Counted from the first letter of the stretch, positions 45,884 through 54,743 are shown. The stretch is 64,000 nt of DNA from CANJIV01 sp046330225 (GCA_046330225.1 JAXLTD010000010.1:72775-136774); one strand, 5' to 3'. The notes: generated by a model not told the origin, from the letters alone. Made by a program: numbers and translations.

Positions 45884-47434
45884 GTGCCAGCCGCGCGCCG
45901 GAGCGTCCTGCCGACGAGGCGACCGAGGGGCATCGCGTTGCCAGACTCCGCGATCGTGGCCGGCTGCGCCGTGATCATGCTCGTGCTCGGGATCATCGGG
46001 ATCCAGCAGAGCCTGTTCGGGGACGAGCTGTTCACCTTCGAGATGTCGACGCGATCGGGCCTGAGCCAGGTCATCGACGGGGTTCGCGGACCTCTCGAAA
46101 TCTCTCCGCCGCTCTTCTTCGTGCTGGCATGGGCGACTGGGAAGCTCGGCGATGCGACGGTTTGGCTGCGGATTCCCTCCCTGGCGGCAGCGGTGGCTGC
46201 GGTGCCACTGATCTACGCCGTGGGGTGCCGCACCGTTGGCCGCCGGGCCGGCATCGTCGGGGCAGCCCTCCTGGCCATCAGCCCGTCCATGGTGTTCTTC
46301 GCGACCGAGGCCAGGGCGTACAGCCTCATGATGGGGTTGGCGCTGGCGTCGACCTGGGCGCTGACGAAGGCAGTCGAAGGCGGAGAACGACGCTGGTGGC
46401 TGCTCTACGCCGTCGCAGGGGCTGCGGCGCTCTATGCGCACTACGTGGCGGTCTTCGTCCTCGCCGCGCAAGCCAGCTGGGGGCTCTGGGCGCATCCGCG
46501 GGCCCGGCGCGCGGTTGCCGCGGCGAACGCCGCGATGCTCGTTGCCTTCCTCCCATGGGTCCCGGCGGTCTTGGATGATGCGTCATCGCCGTTTCAGGAT
46601 GCGATCTCCCGGGTCTGGCCGCTCACCGCGGCGTATGTGCCACGGGCGCTGGCCACCTGGGTTGCGGGGACGCCCCTGCTGCCACCTCGCGAGATGCCCG
46701 GGCGCATCGCGCTCGCCCTCGGGGCCCTCGGCCTCGTGCTCCTCGCGGGCAGCGCGATCGACCGCTGGCGGTCGTGCGGGCAGGGCTCCCCTCGGTGGCG
46801 GCCCTCACCCGGTCTCGTGCTCGTCGCCGCGCTGGCCGTGGCCACCCCCGTCGGCGCACTCCTCTACAGCCTGGTGCTTCCCTCCATCTTCGTGCCACGC
46901 ACGCTGCTGGCGTCGCTTCCGGCCGCGCTGCTCGCGATTGGCGCGGTCGCGGTGCGGGCTCGGCGGCCGTGGGGCTTCGCCGCGGTCGCGCTCCTTGTCG
47001 CTGCGTTGGCCGTCGGCACGGCAAAGTTCCTGACGGCGGACCGCCGGCCCGAGTTCCGCGAGGCTGCGCGGTTCATCGAAGCGCGCAGCCTGCCTGGGGA
47101 CGTGATCGTCGAAACGGGGCTCTTCGAGCCGGGGCTGCTCCAGGCGCATCTCCGGCGTCCTCGCCCGGTGTACGTTGACACCTGCACGCGCGTGACGACC
47201 GGACCCGGCCAGCTGCTGAACGGTCGCGCCGGCTGCGACGCACCGCCCCTCACCGGCTTTCGCGTCGCCGTGCGGGCCGCCCGCGACCGCCGCCTGTTCC
47301 TCGTGACGGCGGCGCCCAAGCCGGGCAACCGCATTCCGCCTCCCCCTCGGATCCCTGGGTTCCGGCTTGTCGACCGTCGTTCGTGGGACGGAACGTGGCG
47401 GCTGGCCGTGCGCGAGTACGACTGGATCGGCTGA
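45884..47434 (+). CDS. GT39-family membrane glycosyltransferase, tandem copy 2
   Basis: A 516-residue paralogue of the preceding gene (shared QSLFGDELFTFE, SPPLFFVLAWATGKLG, WLRIPSL, TEARAYSLM). About eleven helices and a soluble C-terminal end. The start shown is GTG 45884. An in-frame CTG at 45860 would add MSSPTTDR to the N-terminus, lies eight bases after TACCCT and overlaps the upstream stop as CTGA, so it may be the true start. The pair probably glycosylates related substrates with different donor or acceptor preference. Confidence 0.8.
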   Translation: MPAARRSVLPTRRPRGIALPDSAIVAGCAVIMLVLGIIGIQQSLFGDELFTFEMSTRSGLSQVIDGVRGPLEISPPLFFVLAWATGKLGDATVWLRIPSLAAAVAAVPLIYAVGCRTVGRRAGIVGAALLAISPSMVFFATEARAYSLMMGLALASTWALTKAVEGGERRWWLLYAVAGAAALYAHYVAVFVLAAQASWGLWAHPRARRAVAAANAAMLVAFLPWVPAVLDDASSPFQDAISRVWPLTAAYVPRALATWVAGTPLLPPREMPGRIALALGALGLVLLAGSAIDRWRSCGQGSPRWRPSPGLVLVAALAVATPVGALLYSLVLPSIFVPRTLLASLPAALLAIGAVAVRARRPWGFAAVALLVAALAVGTAKFLTADRRPEFREAARFIEARSLPGDVIVETGLFEPGLLQAHLRRPRPVYVDTCTRVTTGPGQLLNGRAGCDAPPLTGFRVAVRAARDRRLFLVTAAPKPGNRIPPPPRIPGFRLVDRRSWDGTWRLAVREYDWIG

Positions 47435-47439
47435 CCTGT

Positions 47440-47835
47440 TCAGCCCAGCGGGTTGAGCGCCCGCGCACGCCTGGCGGCACGCGCCGCCTGGACCGGGTCC
47501 TCGGGTCTGAGCGCGATTGCGAGTCCGCCCCAGGCCACGCTGTTCTCGGGCTCCCGGCGCAGCACGCCGTTGAGCGTCGAGATCGCGGCGTCCCGCTGGC
47601 CGAGCGCGAGCTGCTGGATGGCGATCGCGACGGCCGGCAGGTTGCTTGCGTTCAGGGATTGCGCGTCCCGGAAGTCGTGAATAGCGGCCGCGCGGTCTGC
47701 GGGAGCGGGACGGGCAGAGGAGACGAGCGCGGTGCCCCGGTCGAGAGCGTCCTGGTTGCGCAAGCCGACGGCTGCCCAGCCGACGGTGCCCGCGGCGATC
47801 ACCAGCAGCGCGATGCGGACGGACGCGTTCGGCAC
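47440..47835 (-). CDS. Small membrane-anchored TPR protein
   Basis: A 131-residue protein with one N-terminal membrane helix (about residues 5-24, VRIALLVIAAGTVGWAAVGL) and about three tetratricopeptide-like helical hairpins (DRAAAIHDFRDAQSLNASNL, PAVAIAIQQLALGQRDAAIST, PENSVAWGGLAIALRPEDPV). TPR units bind protein partners, and this one would sit outside or at the membrane. Such small TPR proteins are often next to O-antigen-ligase genes, as here, where the ligase is divergent. The GTG start is seven bases after TACCAT. Exact role unknown. Confidence 0.65.
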   Translation of the reverse strand: MPNASVRIALLVIAAGTVGWAAVGLRNQDALDRGTALVSSARPAPADRAAAIHDFRDAQSLNASNLPAVAIAIQQLALGQRDAAISTLNGVLRREPENSVAWGGLAIALRPEDPVQAARAARRARALNPLG

Positions 47836-47842
47836 GAAGCCG

Positions 47843-47848
47843 ATGGTA
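47843..47848 (-). promoter_or_regulatory. TACCAT -10 element, leaderless TPR gene
   Basis: Seven bases before GTG 47835. Only 12 bases separate it from the TACCCT element of the opposite gene. Confidence 0.55.
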
Positions 47849-47860
47849 CCCCGGCAACGG

Positions 47861-47866
47861 TACCCT
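47861..47866 (+). promoter_or_regulatory. TACCCT -10 element, leaderless O-antigen-ligase-like gene
   Basis: Eight bases before ATG 47875. The whole divergent control region is 39 bases. Confidence 0.55.
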
Positions 47867-47874
47867 GCCGCCGC

Positions 47875-49377
47875 ATGACAGCACGGATCGGCGTGCAGGT
47901 CGCCGCTGGCGCGCTCCTGCTCGCGGGCCCCATGGCGCTCGCCTTCTTCTCCGGCGGGTACTTCCCCGAGGCGCAGCTGTGGGCGCTGGCCGCCAGCGGG
48001 GTGCTGCTCGCGGCGGCCGCAGCCTGCAGTTCGCAGCCGGTGCCGCGTTCGCGCGGCGGGCGCCTTGCCCTCGGCGGCCTCGCTGCCCTTGCGCTCTGGA
48101 CCGGACTTTCGATCACCTGGGCGCCCCTGACGGCGTTCGCCCAGCAGGACGCGCAGCGCGTCCTGCTCTACGCGGTCGCTCTTGCCGCCTCCGCAGCGCT
48201 GCTGCACCGCCAGCCGCTCGCCCGCGCCGTCGAGCCGGCGCTGGCGGCCGGCACCGTCGTCGTGATCGGCTACGGCCTCAGCGGGCGCCTCCTGCCCGGC
48301 CTCATCGACTTGGCAGCCAGCCGGTCGGGCAACGGGCGACTCGAGCAGCCGCTCACGTACTGGAATGCGATGGGCGCGCTGGGCACCATCGGCCTCGTGC
48401 TGGCAGTGCGGATCGTCGGGGATGCCTCGCGCGCCGCCGCGCCGCGGATCGCAGCGGCAGCCGCAACGGTCCCCCTCGGGGTCGGGATCTACCTGACGTT
48501 CTCCCGCGGCGCGCTCCTGGCGGTCGCGACCGGGCTGCTCGCGCTCCTCCTGCTGCAGCCGACGCGGGCGCAGGCCCGCGCGGCGGCCCTGGCGGTGCTC
48601 TCAGCCGTCGCCGCCGCGGTGCCGATCGGGTTTCTCGCCAGCGTCCGCACACTCGGCGGCGGGGCCGGCACGCGCGAAGCGCAGGGCGCCGTGGCGCTGG
48701 CGATCCTGGCCGCCGTCGCGCTGGCCGCGGCCCTGGCCGCGCGCCGCTGGCTGGTGCCCGACGGCCGCGGCGACGAGCCGATGGGGCTGGCCCGCCGGAT
48801 CGAGCGCCGCTGGGGTGCCAGCCCGCGCCGCGGGCGCCGGGCGGCGCTGATCGTCGGCGGCGTCCTCGCGCTCGTCGTCGCGCTGGCGCTCGCCGCCGGC
48901 GTCGAGAACCGGCCGAGCCCCGCGTCGAGCGCGACCGCGAGCCCGACCCGGCTCGGGTCGCTGGACAGCAACCGCTACGAGTACTGGAAGGTGGCGGCGC
49001 GGGCCTTCGCGGACCACCCGCTCATCGGGCTGGGCTCGAGCGGGTTCCGCGTGGCCTGGCAGCGCGAGCGCCCGATTCCCGAGCCGGCGGCCGATGCCCA
49101 CTCGCTCTACATCGAGACGTTCGCCGAGCTCGGGCTCGTCGGGGCGGCGGCGCTCGCGGCCTTCCTCGCGGGCCTGGGCCTGAGCGGCGCCGCGGCCCGC
49201 CGCCGGCACCCGCGGCTCGTCGCGGGCTGGATCGCGGCGCTGGCGGCGTTCGCCGTCCACGCCGCTCTGGACTGGGACTGGGAGATGCCGGCCCTGTCGC
49301 TCGTGGCGCTGCTGCTGGCCGGGGCGCTGATCGCCGCCGGCGACGAGCCGCTCGGCGACGACGCCGCGGCGGCCTGA
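47875..49377 (+). CDS. O-antigen ligase (WaaL)-like membrane protein
   Basis: A 500-residue protein with about twelve helices. The Wzy/WaaL family motifs are a YWNAMG segment after the middle helices, a large outer loop (about residues 345-410) with DSNRYEYWKVAARAFADHPL and GSSGFRVAW, and the ending DAHSLYIETFAELGLVGAAA, the typical C-terminal signature. These enzymes join an undecaprenyl-linked polysaccharide to its acceptor (a lipid, protein or peptidoglycan in Gram-positives). The divergent TPR gene may encode an accessory partner. It ends seven bases from the convergent epimerase operon. Confidence 0.85.
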   Translation: MTARIGVQVAAGALLLAGPMALAFFSGGYFPEAQLWALAASGVLLAAAAACSSQPVPRSRGGRLALGGLAALALWTGLSITWAPLTAFAQQDAQRVLLYAVALAASAALLHRQPLARAVEPALAAGTVVVIGYGLSGRLLPGLIDLAASRSGNGRLEQPLTYWNAMGALGTIGLVLAVRIVGDASRAAAPRIAAAAATVPLGVGIYLTFSRGALLAVATGLLALLLLQPTRAQARAAALAVLSAVAAAVPIGFLASVRTLGGGAGTREAQGAVALAILAAVALAAALAARRWLVPDGRGDEPMGLARRIERRWGASPRRGRRAALIVGGVLALVVALALAAGVENRPSPASSATASPTRLGSLDSNRYEYWKVAARAFADHPLIGLGSSGFRVAWQRERPIPEPAADAHSLYIETFAELGLVGAAALAAFLAGLGLSGAAARRRHPRLVAGWIAALAAFAVHAALDWDWEMPALSLVALLLAGALIAAGDEPLGDDAAAA

Positions 49378-49384
49378 GCGGGGG

Positions 49385-50434
49385 TCAGCGGGGCAGCCGC
49401 CGCATAGCCGCGCGCCCGGCGGCCAGCGCGCCTTCGCGGACCGGGGAGCGGTGGTGCGAGGCGGGGCCGGCGCCCGCGAGCCCGGCGCGGTGGGCGAGGT
49501 ACCAGTCGTAGCTCTCGGCGAGCATCTCGTCCGTCGAGGCGCGGGCGTGCCAGCCGAGCTCGGCCTGCGCGCGTGACGTGTCGAACCACATCGACCGCCC
49601 GTACATGAGCCAGTGATAGGGAGCAAACGGGGCGAGCCGCAGGGCCGAGGCGGCCTGCATCGCCGCGGCGGCCGGGGCCAGGGGCAGCGAGCGCACGCGG
49701 CTGCGGCTCCCGGCGTGGCAGATGAGGCCCTCGAGCGCCTCGCGCATCGTCCCGAACCGGTCGGTCCCGACGTTGTACGTCGCCGGGCCGGGCCGGGCCG
49801 CCGCCCGGATGCAGGCGTCGGCGAGGTCGCGAGCGTGGACGAACTGGTACCGGTTGTCCCCCGGGCCGAGCACGAACACGTCGGCGCCGTCGGCGATCCA
49901 GTCGAAGAGCAGCGTGAAGATCCCCAGGCGCCCGTGGCCGAGAATCGTGCGGGGGCGGATCACCGTGACGTCCAGGCCCTGGGAGACGGCGGCGCGGCAC
50001 AGGCGCTCGGCGTCGAGCTTGGCGCGCCCGTACGCCTCGGCAGGCGCCGGCGGCGTCTCCTCCGTGACCGGATTGCGCTCCGGCACCCCGAACACGGCGC
50101 TCGTCGAGGTGTGGACGACCTTTGCCACGCCCGCGTCGAGGCACTCGTCGAGCAGGAGCCGCGTCCCGTCGACGTTCACGGTGCGGAACAGCGCGTCGTC
50201 GCGGGCCAGGGGGACCTGCGCGACGTTGTGGTAGACGGCGGCGGCGCCGGCGACGGCGGTGCGCACGGCCGCCGCGTCGCGGATGTCGCCCCGCACGAAC
50301 TCGATGCGCGGGTCGCGGTCGGCGGCGTCGTTGAGGTCGAGCACCCGGACCGCCGTGCCGCGCTCGAGCAGCTCGCGGGCCAGGAGCCCGCCGAAGTAGC
50401 CGCTGCCGCCGGTGACGAGGGCGAGGTCAGCCAT
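49385..50434 (-). CDS. NAD-dependent sugar epimerase/reductase (extended SDR)
   Basis: A 349-residue extended SDR. The NAD-binding motif TGGSGYFGG is at residues 8-16 and the catalytic Y135-x3-K139 in AEAYGRAKLDAE, with STSAVFG before it. Substrate-binding loops RPRTILG and RYQFVHARDLADA resemble 3-beta-HSD/isomerase-like and NDP-sugar epimerase families. Last gene of a seven-gene operon; its start overlaps the end of the HAD gene by eight bases. In the operon it may reduce or epimerise a polyprenyl-phosphate or nucleotide sugar (inference). Confidence 0.82.
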   Translation of the reverse strand: MADLALVTGGSGYFGGLLARELLERGTAVRVLDLNDAADRDPRIEFVRGDIRDAAAVRTAVAGAAAVYHNVAQVPLARDDALFRTVNVDGTRLLLDECLDAGVAKVVHTSTSAVFGVPERNPVTEETPPAPAEAYGRAKLDAERLCRAAVSQGLDVTVIRPRTILGHGRLGIFTLLFDWIADGADVFVLGPGDNRYQFVHARDLADACIRAAARPGPATYNVGTDRFGTMREALEGLICHAGSRSRVRSLPLAPAAAAMQAASALRLAPFAPYHWLMYGRSMWFDTSRAQAELGWHARASTDEMLAESYDWYLAHRAGLAGAGPASHHRSPVREGALAAGRAAMRRLPR

Positions 50435-51041
50435 GGCCGCCCGGGCTGATTCTGCCGCGGCGGACCCAGCGGGCGCGGGCCACGGCCCGCATGAGCGGGA
50501 GGTCGGCCGGGCTGTCCGCGTAGGCGCAGGCGCTGGCGAGCCGGTCGCGGCCCACGGCAGCCGCAAGGGCGGCGACCTTGGCCTCGCCGCGGCAGTTGCC
50601 CTGCGCGTAGCGCCCGGTCAGGCGGCCGCCGCGGGCCTGGAGGGCCGTGGCGACGTGCCCGTCGGCCCGCAGGCGGCGGGCCAGGGGAGCGATCACCGGC
50701 TCGACCTGGGCGCTCGCGAGCCACACGGCATCACCGCGGGCCCGGTGGCCCGCGAGCGCGGCGGCGACCTCGGCGTTGAGCGGCGCACGGGCCGCGACCG
50801 CGGCACCGAGCCCGTCCGCGACGCCGGCCTCGAGGCCGCCGAGCGCGGCCCGCAGCAGCAGCTCCTTCGCCGCTCCCGGCCGGCGCGCCGCCCGGTGCCA
50901 GGCGATGGCCGGCAGTGCGGCGGCCACGAGGGCAGACCGGGCCGGCCGCCGGCGCAGCGCTGCGCGCACGAGCGGGCCGAGCAGGTCGCCGGCCACGAGG
51001 GTGCCGTCGACATCGAAGACGGCCAGGCCCTGGCCGCTCAC
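50427..51041 (-). CDS. HAD-family (SerB-like) phosphatase
   Basis: A 204-residue HAD-IB hydrolase. Motif I FDVDGTLVAGD holds nucleophile D10 and acid D12, motif II is LASAQVEP, and the Lys of motif III and the acidic motif IV are present in GEAKVAAL and CAYADSPADLPLM. Such enzymes remove phosphate from small molecules. In this operon, with a DPPR-synthase-like UbiA, the natural guess is a polyprenyl-phosphoryl-ribose-5-phosphate phosphatase (inference only). The GTG start overlaps the stop of the upstream epimerase as GTGA. Confidence 0.78.
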   Translation of the reverse strand: MSGQGLAVFDVDGTLVAGDLLGPLVRAALRRRPARSALVAAALPAIAWHRAARRPGAAKELLLRAALGGLEAGVADGLGAAVAARAPLNAEVAAALAGHRARGDAVWLASAQVEPVIAPLARRLRADGHVATALQARGGRLTGRYAQGNCRGEAKVAALAAAVGRDRLASACAYADSPADLPLMRAVARARWVRRGRISPGGHG

Positions 51042-52075
51042 AGCTCGATGCCCTGTCCGCGGCACCAGCGCACCGCCGCGCGCATCCCGGAGACCAGCTC
51101 GGTCCGCGGCGTCCACCCGAGCTCTGCCTCGGCACGCGACACGTCGCAGGCGATGGTCTTGTCGAGCTCGCCCAGGACGTGGACTTCCTGAACGTAGCGG
51201 CCGCGGGCCTGCAGCTGCCGGTCGGCCCACTCCGCCGCGCGGCCAGCGGCGGCGGGGAGCCGGCGGGCGCCGTCCGCGACGTCGTAGCCCTCGGCCCGCA
51301 GGGCCGCCCGCACCGCCTCGAGCACGTCGCGCATCGCGTAGGGGGTGCGGTCGGCCAGCCAGTAGGCCCGCCCCCCGGCGGCCTCGGCGAGCTGCGCGCG
51401 GCGCACGCCGTCGGCCAGATCCGGGACGTAGGCCATCGAGCGCCGGTTGGTGCCGTCGCCGACCAGGGGGAACCGTCCGGTCCGCACTGCGGTGAAGAAC
51501 CGCGTCTGGCGCCGCGGCTGGTGCGGGCCGTAGAACCACGGCGGCCGGACGACCGTGGTCTCGATCCCGTCGCCGTGGGCGGCCCGGACGAGGATCTCGG
51601 CCTCCATCTTGGCCTGCCCGTAGCCCAGGTACGGGCGGAACGGCTCCTCGGCCCGGAAGACGTCGTCGGGCGCCGGGTTGACGCCGAACGCCGAGTTGGA
51701 CGACACGTGGACCAGGCGGCGCACGCCGGCGGCCCGCGCTGCCGCGAGCACCGCCCGCGTGCCGCCGGCGTTCACGCGCCCGAACTCCGCCGGATCGGAG
51801 GGGTGGATCACCCCGGCGGCGTGGATGACATCCGCGCCGTCGGCGCCGCGCAGCAGGCGGCGCAGAACGTCCACGTCGGCGATGTCGCCGACGTGGACCT
51901 GTGCGGCCGGGGCCGCCGCCAGGATCGTCTCGACCTCGCCGGGCGCGCCCGCCAGCGCGCGCAGGGCGCCCGGCTCGCCCGCCAGGCGCTCCATCAGCGC
52001 GGTGCCGAGCCAGCCCCCGGCCCCGGTGACGACGGTGACCGGCGGCGCGGGGCGCAGGGCGGGGTCGGCGGGCAC
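51038..52075 (-). CDS. NAD-dependent sugar epimerase/dehydratase (extended SDR)
   Basis: A 345-residue extended SDR distinct from its neighbour. TGAGGWLGTALME at 17-29 binds NAD; the active site is LGYGQAKMEAEIL; SSNSAFG precedes it and RPPWFYGPHQPR follows. It starts with GTG and its stop overlaps the HAD start. The presence of two SDRs with a GMC oxidoreductase suggests oxidation/reduction-type inversion of a sugar carbon (inference). Confidence 0.82.
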   Translation of the reverse strand: MPADPALRPAPPVTVVTGAGGWLGTALMERLAGEPGALRALAGAPGEVETILAAAPAAQVHVGDIADVDVLRRLLRGADGADVIHAAGVIHPSDPAEFGRVNAGGTRAVLAAARAAGVRRLVHVSSNSAFGVNPAPDDVFRAEEPFRPYLGYGQAKMEAEILVRAAHGDGIETTVVRPPWFYGPHQPRRQTRFFTAVRTGRFPLVGDGTNRRSMAYVPDLADGVRRAQLAEAAGGRAYWLADRTPYAMRDVLEAVRAALRAEGYDVADGARRLPAAAGRAAEWADRQLQARGRYVQEVHVLGELDKTIACDVSRAEAELGWTPRTELVSGMRAAVRWCRGQGIEL

Positions 52076-52087
52076 GGGCGGGTGAGG

Positions 52088-53002
52088 CTACACGTAGGCG
52101 ATGAGGGCGAAGGCGATGGCCCAGATGAGCACGATCGCCTGCAGCGGACGGTCCTCGAGGGCGATGTCGGTCGGCGAGCCGTCGCGGCCGTGGGCGATCA
52201 CGAGCTGCAGGTAGCGCAGGATGCCGATCACGACCGGGAACGTGGTCAGGTAGAGCTGGTCGGATCCAAACCGGGCCAGGGCGTAGTCCGACAGGGTGAA
52301 GAGGGCGTAGAAGCCGATCACGGAGGCGGCGAGCGCGGCGAGGGCGACGTCGATGAACTCCATGCTGTAGCCGCTCAGGGACCTGCGGGCCTCGGCGCTC
52401 TCGTGGCCGAGGTCGACGCGCCGCTTGCCGATCGCCAGCAGGAGCGCGAGCAAGCCGGCGGCGAGCACGATCCACTGGGACGCGGCGATGCCCAGTGCGG
52501 TCGTCCCCGCGAGCACCCTCAGGACGAAGCCCGCCGCGATCACGCAGACGTCGACGAGCTCGACGTGGCGCAGCCAGAGCGAGTAGGCCGCGTTGATCGC
52601 CAGGTAGCCGCCCATCACGGCCCAGAACGGTCCCGGCAGGCCGAGCGCGATCCCGATGGCTGCCGCGGCGCCGAGCGATGCCGCCGCGACCGCGAGCGCG
52701 TCGCGGCCCCGCAGCTCGCCGGTGGCCAGCGGGCGCGTGCGCTTGAGCGGATGCAGGCGGTCCTCGGCCCGGTCGCGGTAGTCGTTGAGGGCGTAGACCG
52801 CGCTCGAGCACAGGCAGAAGATCGCGAAGGCCCCGGCCGCGTCGAGGACCGACGCAGCGACCTTGAACTCCTCGCTGAAGAAGAGCGGCGCGAGGACGAA
52901 CGCGTTCTTGGCCCAGTGCCGGGGGCGCATGAGCGCCAGGAGGGCCGCGGGCCGGCTGCGCCGCTGGGCCTGGTCCGGCGGGCTGGGCGCGGTGGCGCTC
53001 AC
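52088..53002 (-). CDS. UbiA-family polyprenyl-phosphate phosphoribosyltransferase (DPPR synthase-like)
   Basis: A 304-residue protein with nine membrane helices. The UbiA signature NDYRDRAEDRLHPLKRTRP (N73-D74-x2-D77-x3-D81) closely follows decaprenyl-phosphate phosphoribosyltransferase (ubiA/Rv3806c family) including the HP-x-KR segment. The second acidic motif is in RVDLGHESAE. In mycobacteria this enzyme starts decaprenyl-phospho-arabinose synthesis. Here it lies after a GMC oxidoreductase (GTGA overlap) and before two SDRs and a HAD phosphatase. Sure of the family; the pentose is by analogy. Confidence 0.87.
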   Translation of the reverse strand: MSATAPSPPDQAQRRSRPAALLALMRPRHWAKNAFVLAPLFFSEEFKVAASVLDAAGAFAIFCLCSSAVYALNDYRDRAEDRLHPLKRTRPLATGELRGRDALAVAAASLGAAAAIGIALGLPGPFWAVMGGYLAINAAYSLWLRHVELVDVCVIAAGFVLRVLAGTTALGIAASQWIVLAAGLLALLLAIGKRRVDLGHESAEARRSLSGYSMEFIDVALAALAASVIGFYALFTLSDYALARFGSDQLYLTTFPVVIGILRYLQLVIAHGRDGSPTDIALEDRPLQAIVLIWAIAFALIAYV

Positions 53003-54408
53003 GCGTCCTCGAGGTGCGCGGCCACGTTCCGGCTGGCCAGGGCCATCACCGTGCCCTGGGGATTGACGCCGGGGGCGTCCGGCAGCATGGCCGCGTCGTT
53101 GACTCGAACATTGCGCAGGCCGCGAAGTCTCCCGAACGAGTCGGCGGGGCAGCCGGCCCGATCCGATCCGATCGGCACCGTGGAGAACAGGTGCACCGTC
53201 ATGAGGCTCGCGCCGCCGCGCGTGAGGTAGCCGGGGATGCGGGCGACGCCTGCCGCGTCCGAGACGGGCGGCGCGCCGCGCAGGCTCGGATAGACCTCGG
53301 TCGCCCCCGCGGCGAGCAGCAGGTGCGCGAGGCGGCCGAGCCCCGAGGCCAGCCGGTCGAGATCGGCGCGCGTGAGCCGGTACGTGACGACCGGGTCGGC
53401 CACGCCCGGCACCGCGCGGACCCGCCCGTGGCCCTGGCTGCGGATCGCCGCGTAGTAGACGGCGATCCGCTCCCAGTCCTCCGCGGCGGCCCGGTTGCGC
53501 TCCCAGTTGTCGGCCAGTGCGAGGGCGACGTGCTCGGGGCGGCTGGCCGAGCCGCCCAGGGACAGGTTCGGCGCGAACTCCTTGACTTGGTGCACGGGCA
53601 CGTCGGCCGCGGCCTCGAGTGGCGCCGGAAACCGCGCGGCCAGCTTCGCCGTCGGGTGCATCCGCAGCGTCGCTCCGATCCCCCGGCGCAGCCCGCTGCG
53701 CTGGAGGATCGCCGGCGTGCCGATCGCGCCGGCGCACAGCCACACGTGGCGGGCCGCGATGCTGGCCGCTCCCGCCGGCGTGATTCCCCGCACGCCGGAT
53801 ACGACGGCGCCGGATCGGGTGAGCGCCTGCACCCGGATGCCGGTCTCCACGCGCGCACCCGCCGCGATCGCCTGAGGAAGGAAGGTGGCGGTCATCGACT
53901 GGCGGTGGGTCCCGGTGGCGTCCTGGCGCAGCCAGCGGGGCACCTCCGCGGCATCCCAGCCGAGTGCGCGGGCCCCGTCAGCGAGGGCCCGCGAGGCGGG
54001 CGGAGCCGGGCCCGCCAGCGGCGACACGGCGAGGGCCGCTTCGACTGCCTCCGCGTGCGGGGCCAGGCCCTCGGGCGTGAGGTCCTCGACGCCGAAGCGC
54101 CGGGCCCAGTCGTGCAGGACGGCATCGGGCGGGCGGTGGTAGAGGCCGGAGTTGACCTCGGTCCCGCCCCCGGCACACCGTCCTTCGGCATAGGCGACCG
54201 GAGGGCGGCCGAGTGCGGCCGTGAGCCCGCCGCCGCGGTACTGCCGGGCGATCTGCTCGAGGGAGAACGGCGGGAACGTGCCTTGCTCGATCCACGGGCC
54301 CTCCTCGAGCACGAGCACGTCGCGCCCGGCCTGGGCGAGCCGGGCGGCGGTGAGCGCGCCGCCGGCACCCGACCCGACCACCACGTGCTCGGCCTCGAGG
54401 CGGGTCAC
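52999..54408 (-). CDS. GMC-family FAD oxidoreductase
   Basis: A 469-residue glucose-methanol-choline oxidoreductase. The FAD motif is HVVVGSGAGGALTAARLAQA (8-27), followed by the acidic LVLEEGPWIE, the GGGTEVNSGLYHRPP flavin-contact loop, the CAGAIGTPAILQRSG strand and the C-terminal NVRVNDAAMLPDAPGVNPQG with the His/Asn catalytic region (FSTVPIGSDR; NPQGT). GMC enzymes oxidise alcohols or sugar hydroxyls. The operon suggests a sugar or polyprenyl-linked substrate, possibly in the role of DprE1 (inference). The start overlaps the stop of a small upstream gene as GTGA. Confidence 0.87.
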   Translation of the reverse strand: MTRLEAEHVVVGSGAGGALTAARLAQAGRDVLVLEEGPWIEQGTFPPFSLEQIARQYRGGGLTAALGRPPVAYAEGRCAGGGTEVNSGLYHRPPDAVLHDWARRFGVEDLTPEGLAPHAEAVEAALAVSPLAGPAPPASRALADGARALGWDAAEVPRWLRQDATGTHRQSMTATFLPQAIAAGARVETGIRVQALTRSGAVVSGVRGITPAGAASIAARHVWLCAGAIGTPAILQRSGLRRGIGATLRMHPTAKLAARFPAPLEAAADVPVHQVKEFAPNLSLGGSASRPEHVALALADNWERNRAAAEDWERIAVYYAAIRSQGHGRVRAVPGVADPVVTYRLTRADLDRLASGLGRLAHLLLAAGATEVYPSLRGAPPVSDAAGVARIPGYLTRGGASLMTVHLFSTVPIGSDRAGCPADSFGRLRGLRNVRVNDAAMLPDAPGVNPQGTVMALASRNVAAHLEDA

Positions 54409-54743
54409 GAGCCGGCGGGCCGCGCCGCGCCGTAGGCGTGCGCCACCTCGAGCGACCGCACGAGCCGCACGAACTCGCCGACGAGGGGGAGCGTCGAGCG
54501 GCCGAGCCGCGCGGCACACCGGCGCCGCCGCGGCCCGTCGAGGGCCGGCCACGGGCGGCCGGCCACCACGGCCGCCGCAACCCAGGTCGCGGCGGCGCCG
54601 GCGGCGATGCCGGCCCGCGTGACGAGCGCCGCGCCGCGCGCCTGATCGGCCACGTGGCGTGCGGCCGCTGCGGCCTCGGCGTCGCTCAGGGGGCCGAGGT
54701 CGGCCTGCGCGAGCTCGACGGCGAACGAGGCCAGGAAGCCCAT
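54405..54743 (-). CDS. Small helical protein preceding the GMC oxidoreductase
   Basis: A 112-residue, Ala/Arg-rich helical protein (FLASFAVELAQADLGPLSDA, a hydrophobic AGIAAGAAATWVAAAVVAG in the middle, and RLGRSTLPLVGEFVRLVRSL). It lies directly between the flippase (its ATG follows that gene's TAG with no gap) and the GMC gene (GTGA overlap). Position and the basic helix before the end resemble the helical N-terminal extension fused to fatty-alcohol-oxidase-type GMC proteins, so it may be a detached partner subunit. No domain is recognised with confidence. Confidence 0.55.
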   Translation of the reverse strand: MGFLASFAVELAQADLGPLSDAEAAAAARHVADQARGAALVTRAGIAAGAAATWVAAAVVAGRPWPALDGPRRRRCAARLGRSTLPLVGEFVRLVRSLEVAHAYGAARPAGS

